DNA of 36,296 bases, taken from the NCBI GenBank assembly GCA_016841605.1, contig JAENYV010000022.1, forward strand, positions 1 through 36,296, in the 5' to 3' direction. Positions 8,540 through 17,667 of this stretch are shown piece after piece. Source of the DNA: Dethiobacter alkaliphilus. GTDB taxonomy: Bacteria > Bacillota > Dethiobacteria > DTU022 > UBA8154. Both the position numbers and the translations under genes were made by a program. Below the pieces are notes generated by a model that made no database searches, was not told where the DNA came from, and was given only the letters and a program-made list of their open reading frames with translations. Positions within the stretch are counted from its first letter, which is position 1. Each line of letters starts with the position of its first letter.

Positions 8540-11500
8540 CTATTCCACTTTTATAACATTTTTTCTTCTATAAACAAAATATATTGCTATTACAAAAAGA
8601 ATAAGAGCCATTCCCAATAAAGGATTCATAATCATATAGACTGTGGCAATAACAGGAATTAATGCCATTCTTACGACGCCTTTTAATGTTTCACTTCCGG
8701 CGATAAACTGTGCCATTGGCGGTGAATTCTTGTAATAAATGTTTACAAAAACTTTACCTAATCCATTTGTAAGAAGATAATTGTCTCTAAACTGTCTTAA
8801 TAAAACTACTGCCGGAGTAAATTTAGTGCCGAAGGCTGCAGTGGCAATAAAGCATTCATCAGGCTCGCCTGAATTAATCGTCCACTTCGCATACAGAGTA
8901 ATATCGCCGATTATTGCGGTGTCAAAATTAAAGGCAGTGACAAGACCTGCATCCGCATACCAGCCGGCAAAGGTATAACCATCCTTAACGGGGATCGGTG
9001 GTTCAGTTGCCTTAGTGTTGTAATTCACCACTTGGCTATCAACCGGGCTGCCTCCGTCTACGGCAAAGCTTACGGTATACTGGTTGTCCGCGGAAAGACT
9101 GCCGTATACTTTCAGTTCTCCAACATATGCTCTCTGCTGGGTTTGGCTAAGGTTCTCATCATCTATTACCAGTCTTACATAATGCACCTTTTCGGCGGCA
9201 AAAGAATGGGACACTTTCCCTGTCTTTTCCATTGGCAACATACTGGCTACCGTGTTCCATGCCTCACCGTCAGTTGAAACATCTATTCTATGACCATAAC
9301 CATTCTCATTATAAAGGTGAATCAGATCAACACCCGTAAGATCATAAAAGCCATCCAGATCTATCTCCACCCATACCTCAGCTGTATAGTAACCACTTAC
9401 CCAGGGATTGTTAACATCACCATCTACCAGGTTGCTCGGGAAATTACCAAAATTAGTCTCATTAGTTGTAACTGCTTTACCGACAGCAATACTGGGTGCA
9501 TCTGCGGTAGTTACGGTCAAGAGATTAGACAATTCCGAATAATTTTGGGCATTATCAATTACCCTCAGGGCAAAATAATAAGTTGTGCTGCGATTAAGCC
9601 CTTCTATCATCACGGTCTGTGTACTTCCTGCCGGCAAGGGATGCGGTAATTCCACGGTTTTGGTATGAGTCTCCCATTCATTTACGGTAAAAGGCTGAGT
9701 AGAATAGGCCAGCTCATAAGCTGAAGCGATTCCCTCACTCCCATCATCACCAGTAGCTGTCCATCTTAATTCCGCAAATATGTCCGTAACGTTTGTCGCA
9801 GTCAAGTCAGTCACCTTTCCGGGTATTATTCTATCAATTTCTCCAGTCATAACACCTGTAATATTGGAAAGCAAAGACCAATTATCAGCTTCATCACCGG
9901 TTTTCATGGCAAAATAATATTGGGTATGGGAAAGAAGGGTTTTTACCGTATACTTTTGTGTTGCACCCGGAAAGGCAGGAAGAGGCCCTCCCTCTACCTT
10001 CTCAGCATCATCCCAACTGCCGTCATCAATGGGAGAAAGCGAATACCTTATATCATAAGCAGTTGCCTGTCCCGTCATGCCATTATCTCCCGGCACTGTC
10101 CAACTGAGAGTAACCCCTTTGATATCATTGCCATCCACCGATAGATCAGTAATGGCAGCAGGAGCTGTTGTGTCGGCATCTTCCAATATGAAGTACAGCA
10201 CATTGGAGATAGCAGATTCGTTACCCGCATCATCATAGGCATTCATGGCCAGATAATAGGGCTGGTATTTCTCCAGTCCCGTGACAGTATACTGTTGCTT
10301 GTTTTTAGGTTCCCGGCGCGTTTTCCTGGCAGGCAGCGGTATTTCTGTGAGCGACTGCGCCGCCTCAAAAACTGTTGGTGTCATCGGTTCTGCTGAGATT
10401 TTCATATTATAACCCAGCGCCGTACCTGTGTCTGTGTCATCACCCGGTATGCTCCATTCAAGCGTAACGGTAGTATCTGTTTTTTCAACTACGGCAAGAT
10501 CCGTAATCACAGAGGGTGATACAATGTCCCCCGTCCCCATATTCAATTGCTTAACGTTGGAAATAGGGCCGATATTATCATTACTGTCAACGCTTTTGAC
10601 CGCAAAGTAAAGGGTAGTGTTATCCGCCAGCCCCTCTATTATCAATTCCTTGCTCCCCGCACCGGTCAGGTCATTGGCGACCGATTCCCCAGCCCACCAA
10701 TTGCAATAACCATCGGCCGCCGTATGCTCGGCAACGATAGGCCTGTCTGACCATCTTACCCAATACCAGGCTGCCTCTTCATCTCCGCTCCAGGATAATT
10801 TCACCCGGCCCTCGCCCAGGCTCTGGGCATGCAAATCATTTACTGCTGCCGGCAATGTTTTATCCTGTTTTTCCATGCCGGTAACATAACAACTCCATCT
10901 CCCGCCATAATCACCCCGCCAATTCTTCATATCGAGCGGTAAAGCAAAGTTCTCTTCTTCAACTTCAAGTTTGCCGTCCATATAATCCAGCATGTGCTCC
11001 AGCACTTTCTGGTCTCCGCTGTGCCAGTAATACCAGCTGACCGGATCAACCAGCAAAAATCCTGTGGGGTCGGAATCCACTATCCCCCCATATCGATCGG
11101 TCATGGTATCGGTATCAAGAAAATACTCGTAAGTACCGTAGTAGTAATTCCATTCAATAAAGCCCTGTAAAACACTAAAACCATCCAGATAGGCCTGTTG
11201 GTCATAATCCTTGACCAGGTCTAAATAACCAATTACCCCCCGGGCGAGATAAGCGGTCTGGAACGGGGAATCCAAGAAAAAGCTGGTCCCCTGATTTCCG
11301 TATTTGGTCTGGTTTTTTTTAAGGTCGTTAACAAATATTTTTGCTGCTTCCAAGTAACTGGGATCACCGACCACCCGATAGGCCTGCAAAAGGGTATTCA
11401 GGACATGTCCCTCTGCCCGGGTGGCATGGGTTGTTCCTTCATCGGAAATATCGTATGGACAATTATTACTCCCCATCACATGGGCTTTCATAAATTCTCC

Positions 11501-13486
11501 TATGAATTTATACCAATCATAGATACGTCTATCTCCGGAAAGATTATAAAACTCCTCTGTCTCGTACATCCATAGGTGTTCGAAATCCCGGGCGGTGTAC
11601 CCGGACCAGTTAGTACCCTCCAGGTACGGAGCAAATTCTTTGGGATAACCAAAGTTATGCTTCCAATATCTCCAACTCATAGCCCCATACCAATCATTAT
11701 CTAAAGGCGTATTGCCTGCTATTTTATCCTGTTCGTAGTTATAGCCTGCCAGATGCTGTGGCCGGGCATTCAAATCTCCAAATACCCTGGCCTCACTCTG
11801 ATAATAGTCAGCCGGGTTTTCCGAAGCGATAAACCAGGCACTGCTATGGGGCCAGCCACCAGTAGTATTACTCGCTCTTCTGCCTACATCAGCCATATAA
11901 TTGTCATAACCGAAATGATAAAAATGACTGTTAATATTTGCTGCTTCAGAATAGTATTCAATATCGGAAGCTGAAGAAGTCACCTTCTCCGCAAGGGGAA
12001 TCATCCCGCTCATATCAAGCGTAACCGCAGTTTGCTTATACCATTCCATCGGCACCACTGCCAGCGGTTTCTTTTGAAAAAGTTTATTCAGCCGTTCTAA
12101 ATCCTCAGATGGACTGTCACCGTGAGCATAAAGCCAATAGGTCTTGGTGACATGCTGCATGTCATCAAGCCAGTAAAGTTCAGTATTTGTTTCTATATAT
12201 CGCCCGTTCGAGGAATCAAAATACATATCCTTGCCCCACCGGGGAAACATATGCATAACCAGCCTATGCTCCGAATCTGCTTGCAGGGCATTAGGCCAGG
12301 TTTGCCAAAAATCCTTGACAGATACCATCAAACCCCCTGCATTATCCGACATATCGAGCCATCCTGAACCTCTTGTCCCTTCTTTCTCATAGGTGCCGTC
12401 TTCCTCCTCCAAGTGGTAAAGGTTATGACTCTTTTGGCTTATGTAAACTCCGGTTCCGACCTCGCCATCATATATGTCATATACATCATCTGCTTTGTCA
12501 AACAAATTGCCCTCTCTATCCTCACATGTACCTATCCGCACTCTGTCCATGCTTTCAGGTAATTTCAAACCCATGGTAAATTCCTTTAAATATAGGGGCC
12601 ACGACTGGAGGACCGTTTTATCAGAATTTTCAAGGGTAAAATCTATTCTTAAAAGGCTTTTTCCTTCATAAGCATAAAGCCTGACACAATAACCGTGTTC
12701 ATGTGTATAATCACCTTCCTCAAGCGGTTCACCGACATTATCCAATCCAGGCACAAGATCCTCATATCTTCCGGCCGGTCGGAAACGGGCGGGTAGTTCA
12801 ACCCTGATGACTGTTCTGACCGGGCCCCGCTCTTCTATCGTTACTTCCGGTGGTGACATCTGGGCTTCTATCTGCAGATCGGAGAACCTGTCCTTCAACA
12901 CCCCTCCATTGAGGGGATCATCTAAAACGATTTCCTTACCCTCATAGCGCAATGACTCTATCAAAGAGAATGATTTTTTATTAACCACAAACTCTATTGC
13001 TCCCGTATTAACTTCAATGCGCTCACTATCTTCAGATACGCTCATGACTCCTGGAAGATTACCTGTCCCGTCATCTTTTAAAAAAAACTGCTCTTCGTCA
13101 TTGGCCTGTGCATAGGTAAAAAAATTTACCGTCATATGTCTAATACTATTATCTTTTGAATAATGCCTGTTTAAAACATCAAATTGTGCTCTGACATTAT
13201 TGCCGTTGGAATCAGTAAGGCGAAAACTATCAAGATTTTGATAGTTTCCATATGGCAGCGGGACGACTGCTGTAACAGGAAAACCTCTGGCATCAACTCC
13301 AGCATTTTCTTTTACCGTTATTGGTACATTTAGTCCTCCGACTTGATTAGCATATGCCTTTTCGTAAGTGAACCCGGCAGTTAAGAAAAGCATCATAGAA
13401 ATTACACACAACAACTTTTTAAACATAAACAAGAACTCTTTCATATTCCAGGGCTGTTTTTGAAATGCAGTCTTATAACTCAACAC
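8540..13486 (-). CDS. Large secreted multidomain protein: PcRGLX/YetA-like lyase front, FN3, F5/8C, InlB-repeat, CFI-box C-terminus
   Basis: 1648 residues, a cell-surface protein. A hydrophobic signal sequence ends near AYA (about residue 46). Residues about 50-870 resemble exo-rhamnogalacturonan lyase/YetA-like proteins (PL26 type): a beta-barrel front (GFPVTAVVPLPYG) and a helical toroid with many Trp, Tyr and His residues. Four FN3-like domains follow at about 877-980, 985-1100, 1105-1212 and 1218-1325, three of them containing a PGDD/PGDN/TGDD loop. Then come a discoidin (F5/8 type C) domain at about 1328-1462 and an InlB-type repeat at about 1467-1534 (GYTFAGWYAD, LYAKW). Last is a CFI-box C-terminus starting CFIATAAFG near 1543, with two hydrophobic stretches. 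The GTG at 13486 is favoured because AAGGAG lies five bases upstream. The ATGs at 13444 and 13426 would give a shorter signal peptide but have weak ribosome sites. The lyase assignment is from remembered family features, so the substrate is uncertain. Confidence 0.85.
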   Translation of the reverse strand: MLSYKTAFQKQPWNMKEFLFMFKKLLCVISMMLFLTAGFTYEKAYANQVGGLNVPITVKENAGVDARGFPVTAVVPLPYGNYQNLDSFRLTDSNGNNVRAQFDVLNRHYSKDNSIRHMTVNFFTYAQANDEEQFFLKDDGTGNLPGVMSVSEDSERIEVNTGAIEFVVNKKSFSLIESLRYEGKEIVLDDPLNGGVLKDRFSDLQIEAQMSPPEVTIEERGPVRTVIRVELPARFRPAGRYEDLVPGLDNVGEPLEEGDYTHEHGYCVRLYAYEGKSLLRIDFTLENSDKTVLQSWPLYLKEFTMGLKLPESMDRVRIGTCEDREGNLFDKADDVYDIYDGEVGTGVYISQKSHNLYHLEEEDGTYEKEGTRGSGWLDMSDNAGGLMVSVKDFWQTWPNALQADSEHRLVMHMFPRWGKDMYFDSSNGRYIETNTELYWLDDMQHVTKTYWLYAHGDSPSEDLERLNKLFQKKPLAVVPMEWYKQTAVTLDMSGMIPLAEKVTSSASDIEYYSEAANINSHFYHFGYDNYMADVGRRASNTTGGWPHSSAWFIASENPADYYQSEARVFGDLNARPQHLAGYNYEQDKIAGNTPLDNDWYGAMSWRYWKHNFGYPKEFAPYLEGTNWSGYTARDFEHLWMYETEEFYNLSGDRRIYDWYKFIGEFMKAHVMGSNNCPYDISDEGTTHATRAEGHVLNTLLQAYRVVGDPSYLEAAKIFVNDLKKNQTKYGNQGTSFFLDSPFQTAYLARGVIGYLDLVKDYDQQAYLDGFSVLQGFIEWNYYYGTYEYFLDTDTMTDRYGGIVDSDPTGFLLVDPVSWYYWHSGDQKVLEHMLDYMDGKLEVEEENFALPLDMKNWRGDYGGRWSCYVTGMEKQDKTLPAAVNDLHAQSLGEGRVKLSWSGDEEAAWYWVRWSDRPIVAEHTAADGYCNWWAGESVANDLTGAGSKELIIEGLADNTTLYFAVKSVDSNDNIGPISNVKQLNMGTGDIVSPSVITDLAVVEKTDTTVTLEWSIPGDDTDTGTALGYNMKISAEPMTPTVFEAAQSLTEIPLPARKTRREPKNKQQYTVTGLEKYQPYYLAMNAYDDAGNESAISNVLYFILEDADTTAPAAITDLSVDGNDIKGVTLSWTVPGDNGMTGQATAYDIRYSLSPIDDGSWDDAEKVEGGPLPAFPGATQKYTVKTLLSHTQYYFAMKTGDEADNWSLLSNITGVMTGEIDRIIPGKVTDLTATNVTDIFAELRWTATGDDGSEGIASAYELAYSTQPFTVNEWETHTKTVELPHPLPAGSTQTVMIEGLNRSTTYYFALRVIDNAQNYSELSNLLTVTTADAPSIAVGKAVTTNETNFGNFPSNLVDGDVNNPWVSGYYTAEVWVEIDLDGFYDLTGVDLIHLYNENGYGHRIDVSTDGEAWNTVASMLPMEKTGKVSHSFAAEKVHYVRLVIDDENLSQTQQRAYVGELKVYGSLSADNQYTVSFAVDGGSPVDSQVVNYNTKATEPPIPVKDGYTFAGWYADAGLVTAFNFDTAIIGDITLYAKWTINSGEPDECFIATAAFGTKFTPAVVLLRQFRDNYLLTNGLGKVFVNIYYKNSPPMAQFIAGSETLKGVVRMALIPVIATVYMIMNPLLGMALILFVIAIYFVYRRKNVIKVE

Positions 13487-13521
13487 ATCCGCTCCTTACT
13501 GCAGGGAGTTAATTTTCCGTT

Positions 13522-13551
13522 CTCAGATCGGGATCGCTCAGATTGGGATCG
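13522..13551. repeat. Two-copy 15-bp tandem repeat
   Basis: CTCAGATCGGGATCG (13522-13536) is followed directly by CTCAGATTGGGATCG (13537-13551), one mismatch. It lies in the 68-base gap between the DUF445 stop and the start of the large secreted protein. No function is evident. Confidence 0.7.
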
Positions 13552-13554
13552 TAA

Positions 13555-14451
13555 TTATACGAATATATTTAACAATCCAATTATAAAGCCGATCAATGCT
13601 CCTAAATTAACAATTGCATTCAATTCTTTTTTCATTACGGATAGTACAAGTTTTTCCATTTCCAAGACATTCATATCGTTAACTTTTTGCTCTACAACGC
13701 CTGCAATATCAAACTGCTTAATAATTCCTCCTATTTTTTTCTGTATGATTTCGGTATAAATTTTTTCTATCAGTCCTATGATGTATTCTTCCTCTATACT
13801 TATTTTACTTACTAAATTTCCTATTGGCTGGTTTTCAAGCGTTACAATTTCTTCCTTTACAATTGACCTTATAGTATCTGTGCTATTCTTGTTTACATAA
13901 GCTTCTACCTTTTCCCCAATTGGCACAACTAATGCGGCAATCAGTTTATCATTTGCCACCATCGCCAGCAAAGTTCCCTGTGTTTTTTCCCTAATTACAC
14001 GACTGCTTTCCTTAGCAATGATTGTACCCATATCTAGCTTAGAAAAGCCCAACATGATTTTTTCGCAAATCATCTTCTCCAATTGTTCTTTCATACATTG
14101 GTAATTGTCCTGTTGAAAAAAGCCGGATAACAAATTTTTAATTGTATGATTATCATCCCGGGTATAAAGTAAATTACATATTTCCTTAACGATTTTTTTC
14201 TTAATATTTTCCGTTAGAAACATACTTTCCACATCTTCACTTGTTAGAAGATTATTTCCGACAGCATTACCTAATGCTTTTGCAAGTTGCTCTTTTCTCT
14301 TTGGAACAATACCGGGAGTAAACGGCAGCGTCCATTTCCCTATTTTTCTGGGGTGTAATGGACGAAACAACATTTTTACTGCCAGATAGTTCGTTAAATA
14401 ACCAATAATTGAACCAATGACCGGCCCCGCTGCAATAGTTAATATATTCAT
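13555..14451 (-). CDS. DUF445 family membrane protein (YheB-like)
   Basis: 298 residues from the ATG at 14451. The N-terminus carries the DUF445 signature: a glycine-rich hydrophobic segment, then GYLTNYLAVKMLFRP (about 19-33) and LPFTPGIVPKRKEQLA (about 42-57). The middle is long, charged and helical, and the last 20 residues form a second membrane helix. Family members are membrane proteins of unknown function; B. subtilis YheB is one. I moved the start from a possible upstream codon at 14490 because AAGGAG lies seven bases before the ATG at 14451. The gene follows the EFR1-like gene after about 100 bases on the same strand and precedes the large secreted protein. No functional link is clear. 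Confidence 0.9.
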   Translation of the reverse strand: MNILTIAAGPVIGSIIGYLTNYLAVKMLFRPLHPRKIGKWTLPFTPGIVPKRKEQLAKALGNAVGNNLLTSEDVESMFLTENIKKKIVKEICNLLYTRDDNHTIKNLLSGFFQQDNYQCMKEQLEKMICEKIMLGFSKLDMGTIIAKESSRVIREKTQGTLLAMVANDKLIAALVVPIGEKVEAYVNKNSTDTIRSIVKEEIVTLENQPIGNLVSKISIEEEYIIGLIEKIYTEIIQKKIGGIIKQFDIAGVVEQKVNDMNVLEMEKLVLSVMKKELNAIVNLGALIGFIIGLLNIFV

Positions 14452-14552
14452 TGTTAATCTCCTTGGCGGGAAATCTTGTCTCATATTCACAACACACTAA
14501 CATGCTCTTAGCACAGAAACACTTCATCCCCATTGCTTATTGCTTTTTCACA

Positions 14553-15341
14553 CTAAATTCCTTGTGTGCGCCCTTTTATTATGTCTTCAGCATCAATATC
14601 CGGATTGCGGTATCTTCTGCGTCCTATTGTTTTTTTGCCATACTCTATCGCTTCACATGGGCACCACTGAATACAGGCGAGGCATCGCTCACAATGATGC
14701 TGCCAGACAGGACGCCGTTTTTCCATTTTTATATTGCTTACAGGGCATACTTTGGCGCACAGACCGCAGCCGGTACACTCTCCGGCAACCTCAAATTTTT
14801 CGTCCCATTCGGAGATGCCTTTGTATAAACCGCGATTGGCCATCTTACTAAGAAGCGTGGCATTTCTTTTAACTGGCTGCAGCTTGCCGTTGGCAATCGC
14901 CCCGGCAGCCTCATTCGCCTTGTCCATTGAGTTCTTTATCAGCTTTTGTACGACGTGGGAAGCGGAGGCCTGATACCTCACAATAGAATTCCCCGGCATC
15001 CTTACCCCGGCTGCATAGGACAGATAAACACCCTTTTCTTTCAGAATATCGTCCAGCATCCCTAAAGTATCTCCTCCGTATCCACCAAAGTTTATAAATG
15101 CAAAACAATAAGTTCCTTTTCGGATATTAAGTTTTTGGGCAAAGCGTTTGACAAGCCTCGGCAACCCGATATAAAAAACGGGAAAGACGAAACCGATCGG
15201 ATTATCGGGACCACCGACAGGCTCATGCGGCGTCTCTGCAGCCATCGATTGAATTTTGCAGTTTTCAAGTCCTTTGGCGATTTGCCGGGCTATTGTCAGC
15301 GAATTGCCCGTAGCGGAAAAATAATAAATTGTCGAACCCAT
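14553..15341 (-). CDS. EFR1-type flavodoxin / 4Fe-4S ferredoxin protein
   Basis: 262 residues, a soluble electron-transfer protein. The N-terminus has the flavodoxin phosphate-binding loop YFSATGNSLTIAR (about 7-19), expected to hold FMN. The C-terminus has two 4Fe-4S motifs: CTGCGLCAKVCP (Cys189, 192, 195, 199) and CERCLACIQWCP (Cys217, 220, 223, 227). This order matches the EFR1 family of anaerobes, whose redox partners are mostly unknown. The ATG at 15341 is preceded by AAGGAGG with about 10 bases spacing. It lies downstream of a radical SAM gene on the same strand with an 80-base gap. A reductant role for that enzyme is possible but unproven. Confidence 0.93.
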   Translation of the reverse strand: MGSTIYYFSATGNSLTIARQIAKGLENCKIQSMAAETPHEPVGGPDNPIGFVFPVFYIGLPRLVKRFAQKLNIRKGTYCFAFINFGGYGGDTLGMLDDILKEKGVYLSYAAGVRMPGNSIVRYQASASHVVQKLIKNSMDKANEAAGAIANGKLQPVKRNATLLSKMANRGLYKGISEWDEKFEVAGECTGCGLCAKVCPVSNIKMEKRRPVWQHHCERCLACIQWCPCEAIEYGKKTIGRRRYRNPDIDAEDIIKGRTQGI

Positions 15342-15421
15342 AATACATACGCCTCCTTATGGCTTTAAAAGCGGCGGAATAGATACTAACTGCCTCGGAT
15401 ACTTTATCGTTAAGCAGGAGT

Positions 15422-16555
15422 TCAGATGACCTGGTTTCTTAGGAAAGATAGCGTTTCCTGATATTTTCCTTCTTGCTCTAATTTTTCCAGTGCAGCTGCC
15501 ACCTTGGCGTGCTGTGTGGCATCAAGCATATCATCCAAGACGCGATAAACTCCCCACCGCTTCCCCAGGGCAAAATTTTGTTTTTCCTTGGGTGGAAGGG
15601 CGAGAAAACGATCAATCACCGCCAGTATGACTTCCTTATCCTCCGGCAGTTTGCCGTTGACTTCTTCCAACAAATTCATAGCATGATCGCTGACTATGCT
15701 GCTTTGGATCTGCTCAAGATGTTCTATGAGCAGCCTTTCACCGCGAACTATTTCTTCCTCGCTTTCTATTTCAAATTCACCATTGCGCACTTTTTCGCTC
15801 AGTGGCGTTCCTTCTACCACTGTCAGACTGCGTAGACGGATAAAGTCCGGGTTAATTTGGTTTAAAACTCCTGCCGTCTCCAGTGCATGTTCCCGAGAGT
15901 ATTGTTTTCCCCCCATACCTAAGATGACATATTCCGAAAGGGATATCCCCGATTTTTTAGCCCTCTGCCCGGCTTCAATGTGTTGCTGTGCAGTGGTTCC
16001 CTTGTTAATCAGCTTGAGCACCTCGTCAGAGCCGGATTCCAAACCTACATGGATACGAGATAACCCGGCTTCTTTTAGAGCGTAAAGTTCTTCTACGCTT
16101 TTGCGAGCCAGCGTACTTGAACGGGCATAACTGGTAATACGTTCGACGGTGGGGAGGCGTTCTTTAAGGTATTGAAGTATATCCACCAAATCGACAGTTT
16201 TCATGATCAATGAATTGGCATCTTGCAAGAAAACAGTCTTCCCGCCATTGTAAAGCCAGTAAGCAACATGGAATAATTGATAATCCTCGGAATTGTGTAT
16301 CTGTACCAGTAGCTCCATGTTCAACAAACCACCAAATCCGCGTTTCATGGAAATTTCCTTTACCAGACGGCACATTTCAGCAATTGTATCTATATCATCC
16401 TTGATTTCCTGCACACTGCGCCGGGAAAACTTTTTGTTCCTGTATGAGTTGCAGAAGGCGCACTTGTTCCACGGACAGTTACGGGTCAGCCTGAATAAAA
16501 GACTGAATGCTTCACTCGGAGGCCTGATCGGGCCTTGTTCAAAAGCTAAAACCAT
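15422..16555 (-). CDS. Radical SAM protein
   Basis: 377 residues. The N-terminal cluster motif is NCPWNKCAFC, with Cys27, Cys32 and Cys35. The spacing is C-x4-C-x2-C rather than the usual C-x3-C-x2-C. Downstream elements of the radical SAM barrel follow: RITSYARSSTL, then RIHVGLESGSDEVLKLINKG (a GLESG SAM-contact strand), and YVILGMGGK. The C-terminal 100 residues are helical, with LPPKEKQNFALGKRWG. Such proteins bind a 4Fe-4S cluster and cleave S-adenosylmethionine to a radical; the reaction here is unknown. The ATG at 16555 has only a weak AGGA upstream. The neighbouring EFR1-like protein could supply electrons (inference). Confidence 0.9.
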   Translation of the reverse strand: MVLAFEQGPIRPPSEAFSLLFRLTRNCPWNKCAFCNSYRNKKFSRRSVQEIKDDIDTIAEMCRLVKEISMKRGFGGLLNMELLVQIHNSEDYQLFHVAYWLYNGGKTVFLQDANSLIMKTVDLVDILQYLKERLPTVERITSYARSSTLARKSVEELYALKEAGLSRIHVGLESGSDEVLKLINKGTTAQQHIEAGQRAKKSGISLSEYVILGMGGKQYSREHALETAGVLNQINPDFIRLRSLTVVEGTPLSEKVRNGEFEIESEEEIVRGERLLIEHLEQIQSSIVSDHAMNLLEEVNGKLPEDKEVILAVIDRFLALPPKEKQNFALGKRWGVYRVLDDMLDATQHAKVAAALEKLEQEGKYQETLSFLRNQVI

Positions 16556-16870
16556 TTGTGAATTCCTACCTTTATTTTTGTATTTTCCATCTATTATAAC
16601 ATTTTTTAATGAAATATTTTATACAACCTTGCGGTGGGCACCCTTGCCATTATAGCCTGACTTTTACAGTTTAAAAAGGCGAGAAGCCCGTAGTCGTTGA
16701 AGCTATGGGCTTTTTCGCGTTTGGATCGTATATGAATTTTGTTATGCTATTATCCGACAACAGGGCCGACCGTTTAAGTCCTCTATTAGCTCAAAGAGAA
16801 GCTGGTAGTAGCTTCCCTTACTGTTTGTATAGCTTTATACTTTTCCTGGAATTACAATTCAATTGAAGCT
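16556..16870. other. Intergenic, no gene; hairpins only
   Basis: No convincing reading frame. Apart from the terminator-like hairpin at 16684-16715 there is a six-base stem GAAGCT/AGCTTC at about 16799-16816, which could slow minus-strand transcripts leaving the toxin gene but lacks a T-run. Confidence 0.5.
16684..16715 (+). terminator. Rho-independent-like hairpin
   Basis: AAGCCC plus a GTAG/CTAT extension pairs with GGGCTT around a nine-base loop, and TTT follows on the plus strand. Both flanking genes are on the minus strand, so no obvious gene uses it. It may be left over from a lost rightward gene. Confidence 0.45.
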
Positions 16871-17188
16871 TCATGAATCACGTAAACGCTTGGCTGTATC
16901 GCTGGCACTGTATAAAACGTTTGTAATAATTACCCGTTCTCCTCTGATATGGAAAAATAAAGAAAAGTTATCAACAAGCATCTGCCTGAGTTCCAGCGTA
17001 CTTTCTTCTTCTGTCTCCATTAACTTCACACGTTCCGAGAACGTATCAAGAGTTTCAATTGCATCAGCTATTCTATTATACTGTCCCATGGCCGCTTCCG
17101 GTGCCTGTAGCTGCTCTGCGATATAATTATAAATCTCTTCCATATTGGAAAGTGCACTGTCTGTTATCTGAATCTTATAATGCTTCAT
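16871..17188 (-). CDS. Type II toxin, RelE/ParE superfamily
   Basis: 105 residues. The sequence MKHYKIQITDSALSNMEEIYNYIAEQL and the C-terminal VLYSASD segment are typical of RelE/ParE toxins. These either cut mRNA at the ribosome (RelE-like) or poison gyrase (ParE-like); the sequence does not settle which. The ATG overlaps the stop of the upstream antitoxin gene by four bases (ATGA at 17185-17188), the usual arrangement for a toxin-antitoxin operon with the antitoxin first. Length is normal for the family and no lesion is visible, so the pair is probably intact. Confidence 0.92.
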   Translation of the reverse strand: MKHYKIQITDSALSNMEEIYNYIAEQLQAPEAAMGQYNRIADAIETLDTFSERVKLMETEEESTLELRQMLVDNFSLFFHIRGERVIITNVLYSASDTAKRLRDS

Positions 17189-17490
17189 GCGTGTGTCTTT
17201 CGAAATTCCTGAAAAGCAGCAGATGCATCCTTCACATTACCTTTTTCGATATCATTGTATCCTTCCTTTAATTTCGCATGAATTTCGTCCGTTGTCATCA
17301 AATCAGCATTTACGGAAACCGGTGCTTTCGGCAGCGTTACAGCAAAAGGTATTCCGCCGGTCATGGAAATTTGCTTCAGATAAATATCTATCGCTGTGGA
17401 CATAGGTATGCCGAGTTGTGAAAGGACTTCCTCAGCTCTTCTTTTCACGTCAGGATTAACTCTTAAATTTAAAGTCGTAGTTTTTTCCAT
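17185..17490 (-). CDS. Type II antitoxin, RelB/DinJ family
   Basis: 101 residues from the ATG at 17490. The N-terminal ribbon-helix-helix (TTLNLRVNPDVKRRAEEVL, then LGIPMSTAIDIYL) and the GGIPF segment are the signature of RelB/DinJ antitoxins, which bind and silence the RelE-type toxin and repress their own promoter. The more distal C-terminus, with acidic and helical sequence, would wrap the toxin. The ATG at 17490 is preferred over the one at 17499 because AGGAG abuts the latter but sits nine bases from the former. The promoter-operator lies directly upstream at 17511-17539. Confidence 0.93.
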   Translation of the reverse strand: MEKTTTLNLRVNPDVKRRAEEVLSQLGIPMSTAIDIYLKQISMTGGIPFAVTLPKAPVSVNADLMTTDEIHAKLKEGYNDIEKGNVKDASAAFQEFRKTHA

Positions 17491-17510
17491 GTTAATCATC
17501 TCCTGATAAT

Positions 17511-17539
17511 ATTGTAACGCTTTTGTCGTTACCTTTCAA
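17511..17539 (-). promoter_or_regulatory. Toxin-antitoxin promoter with embedded operator
   Basis: On the minus strand TTGAAA (17534-17539), a 17-base spacer and TACAAT (17511-17516) form a strong promoter. The spacer holds a palindrome, GTAACG/CGTTAC, at 17514-17519 and 17527-17532 with seven bases between. This is a likely binding site for the RelB-type antitoxin. Confidence 0.75.
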
Positions 17540-17667
17540 TAGAGATTTTGACTATTGTAAACTTTATTTGTATCATTTTAAGCCTTACTTCGATTGGTCT
17601 TTGTTAATTTTTCTATATGATAAATCCCTGTCTGGCTTCTCTCCCCGGCTGCTCTTGGAATTGTTGT

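Noticed and set aside
8531-8546. GGAAT/ATTCC hairpin as a bidirectional terminator between converging genes
   Set aside because: The stem is only five pairs and overlaps a stop codon, with a poor T-run.
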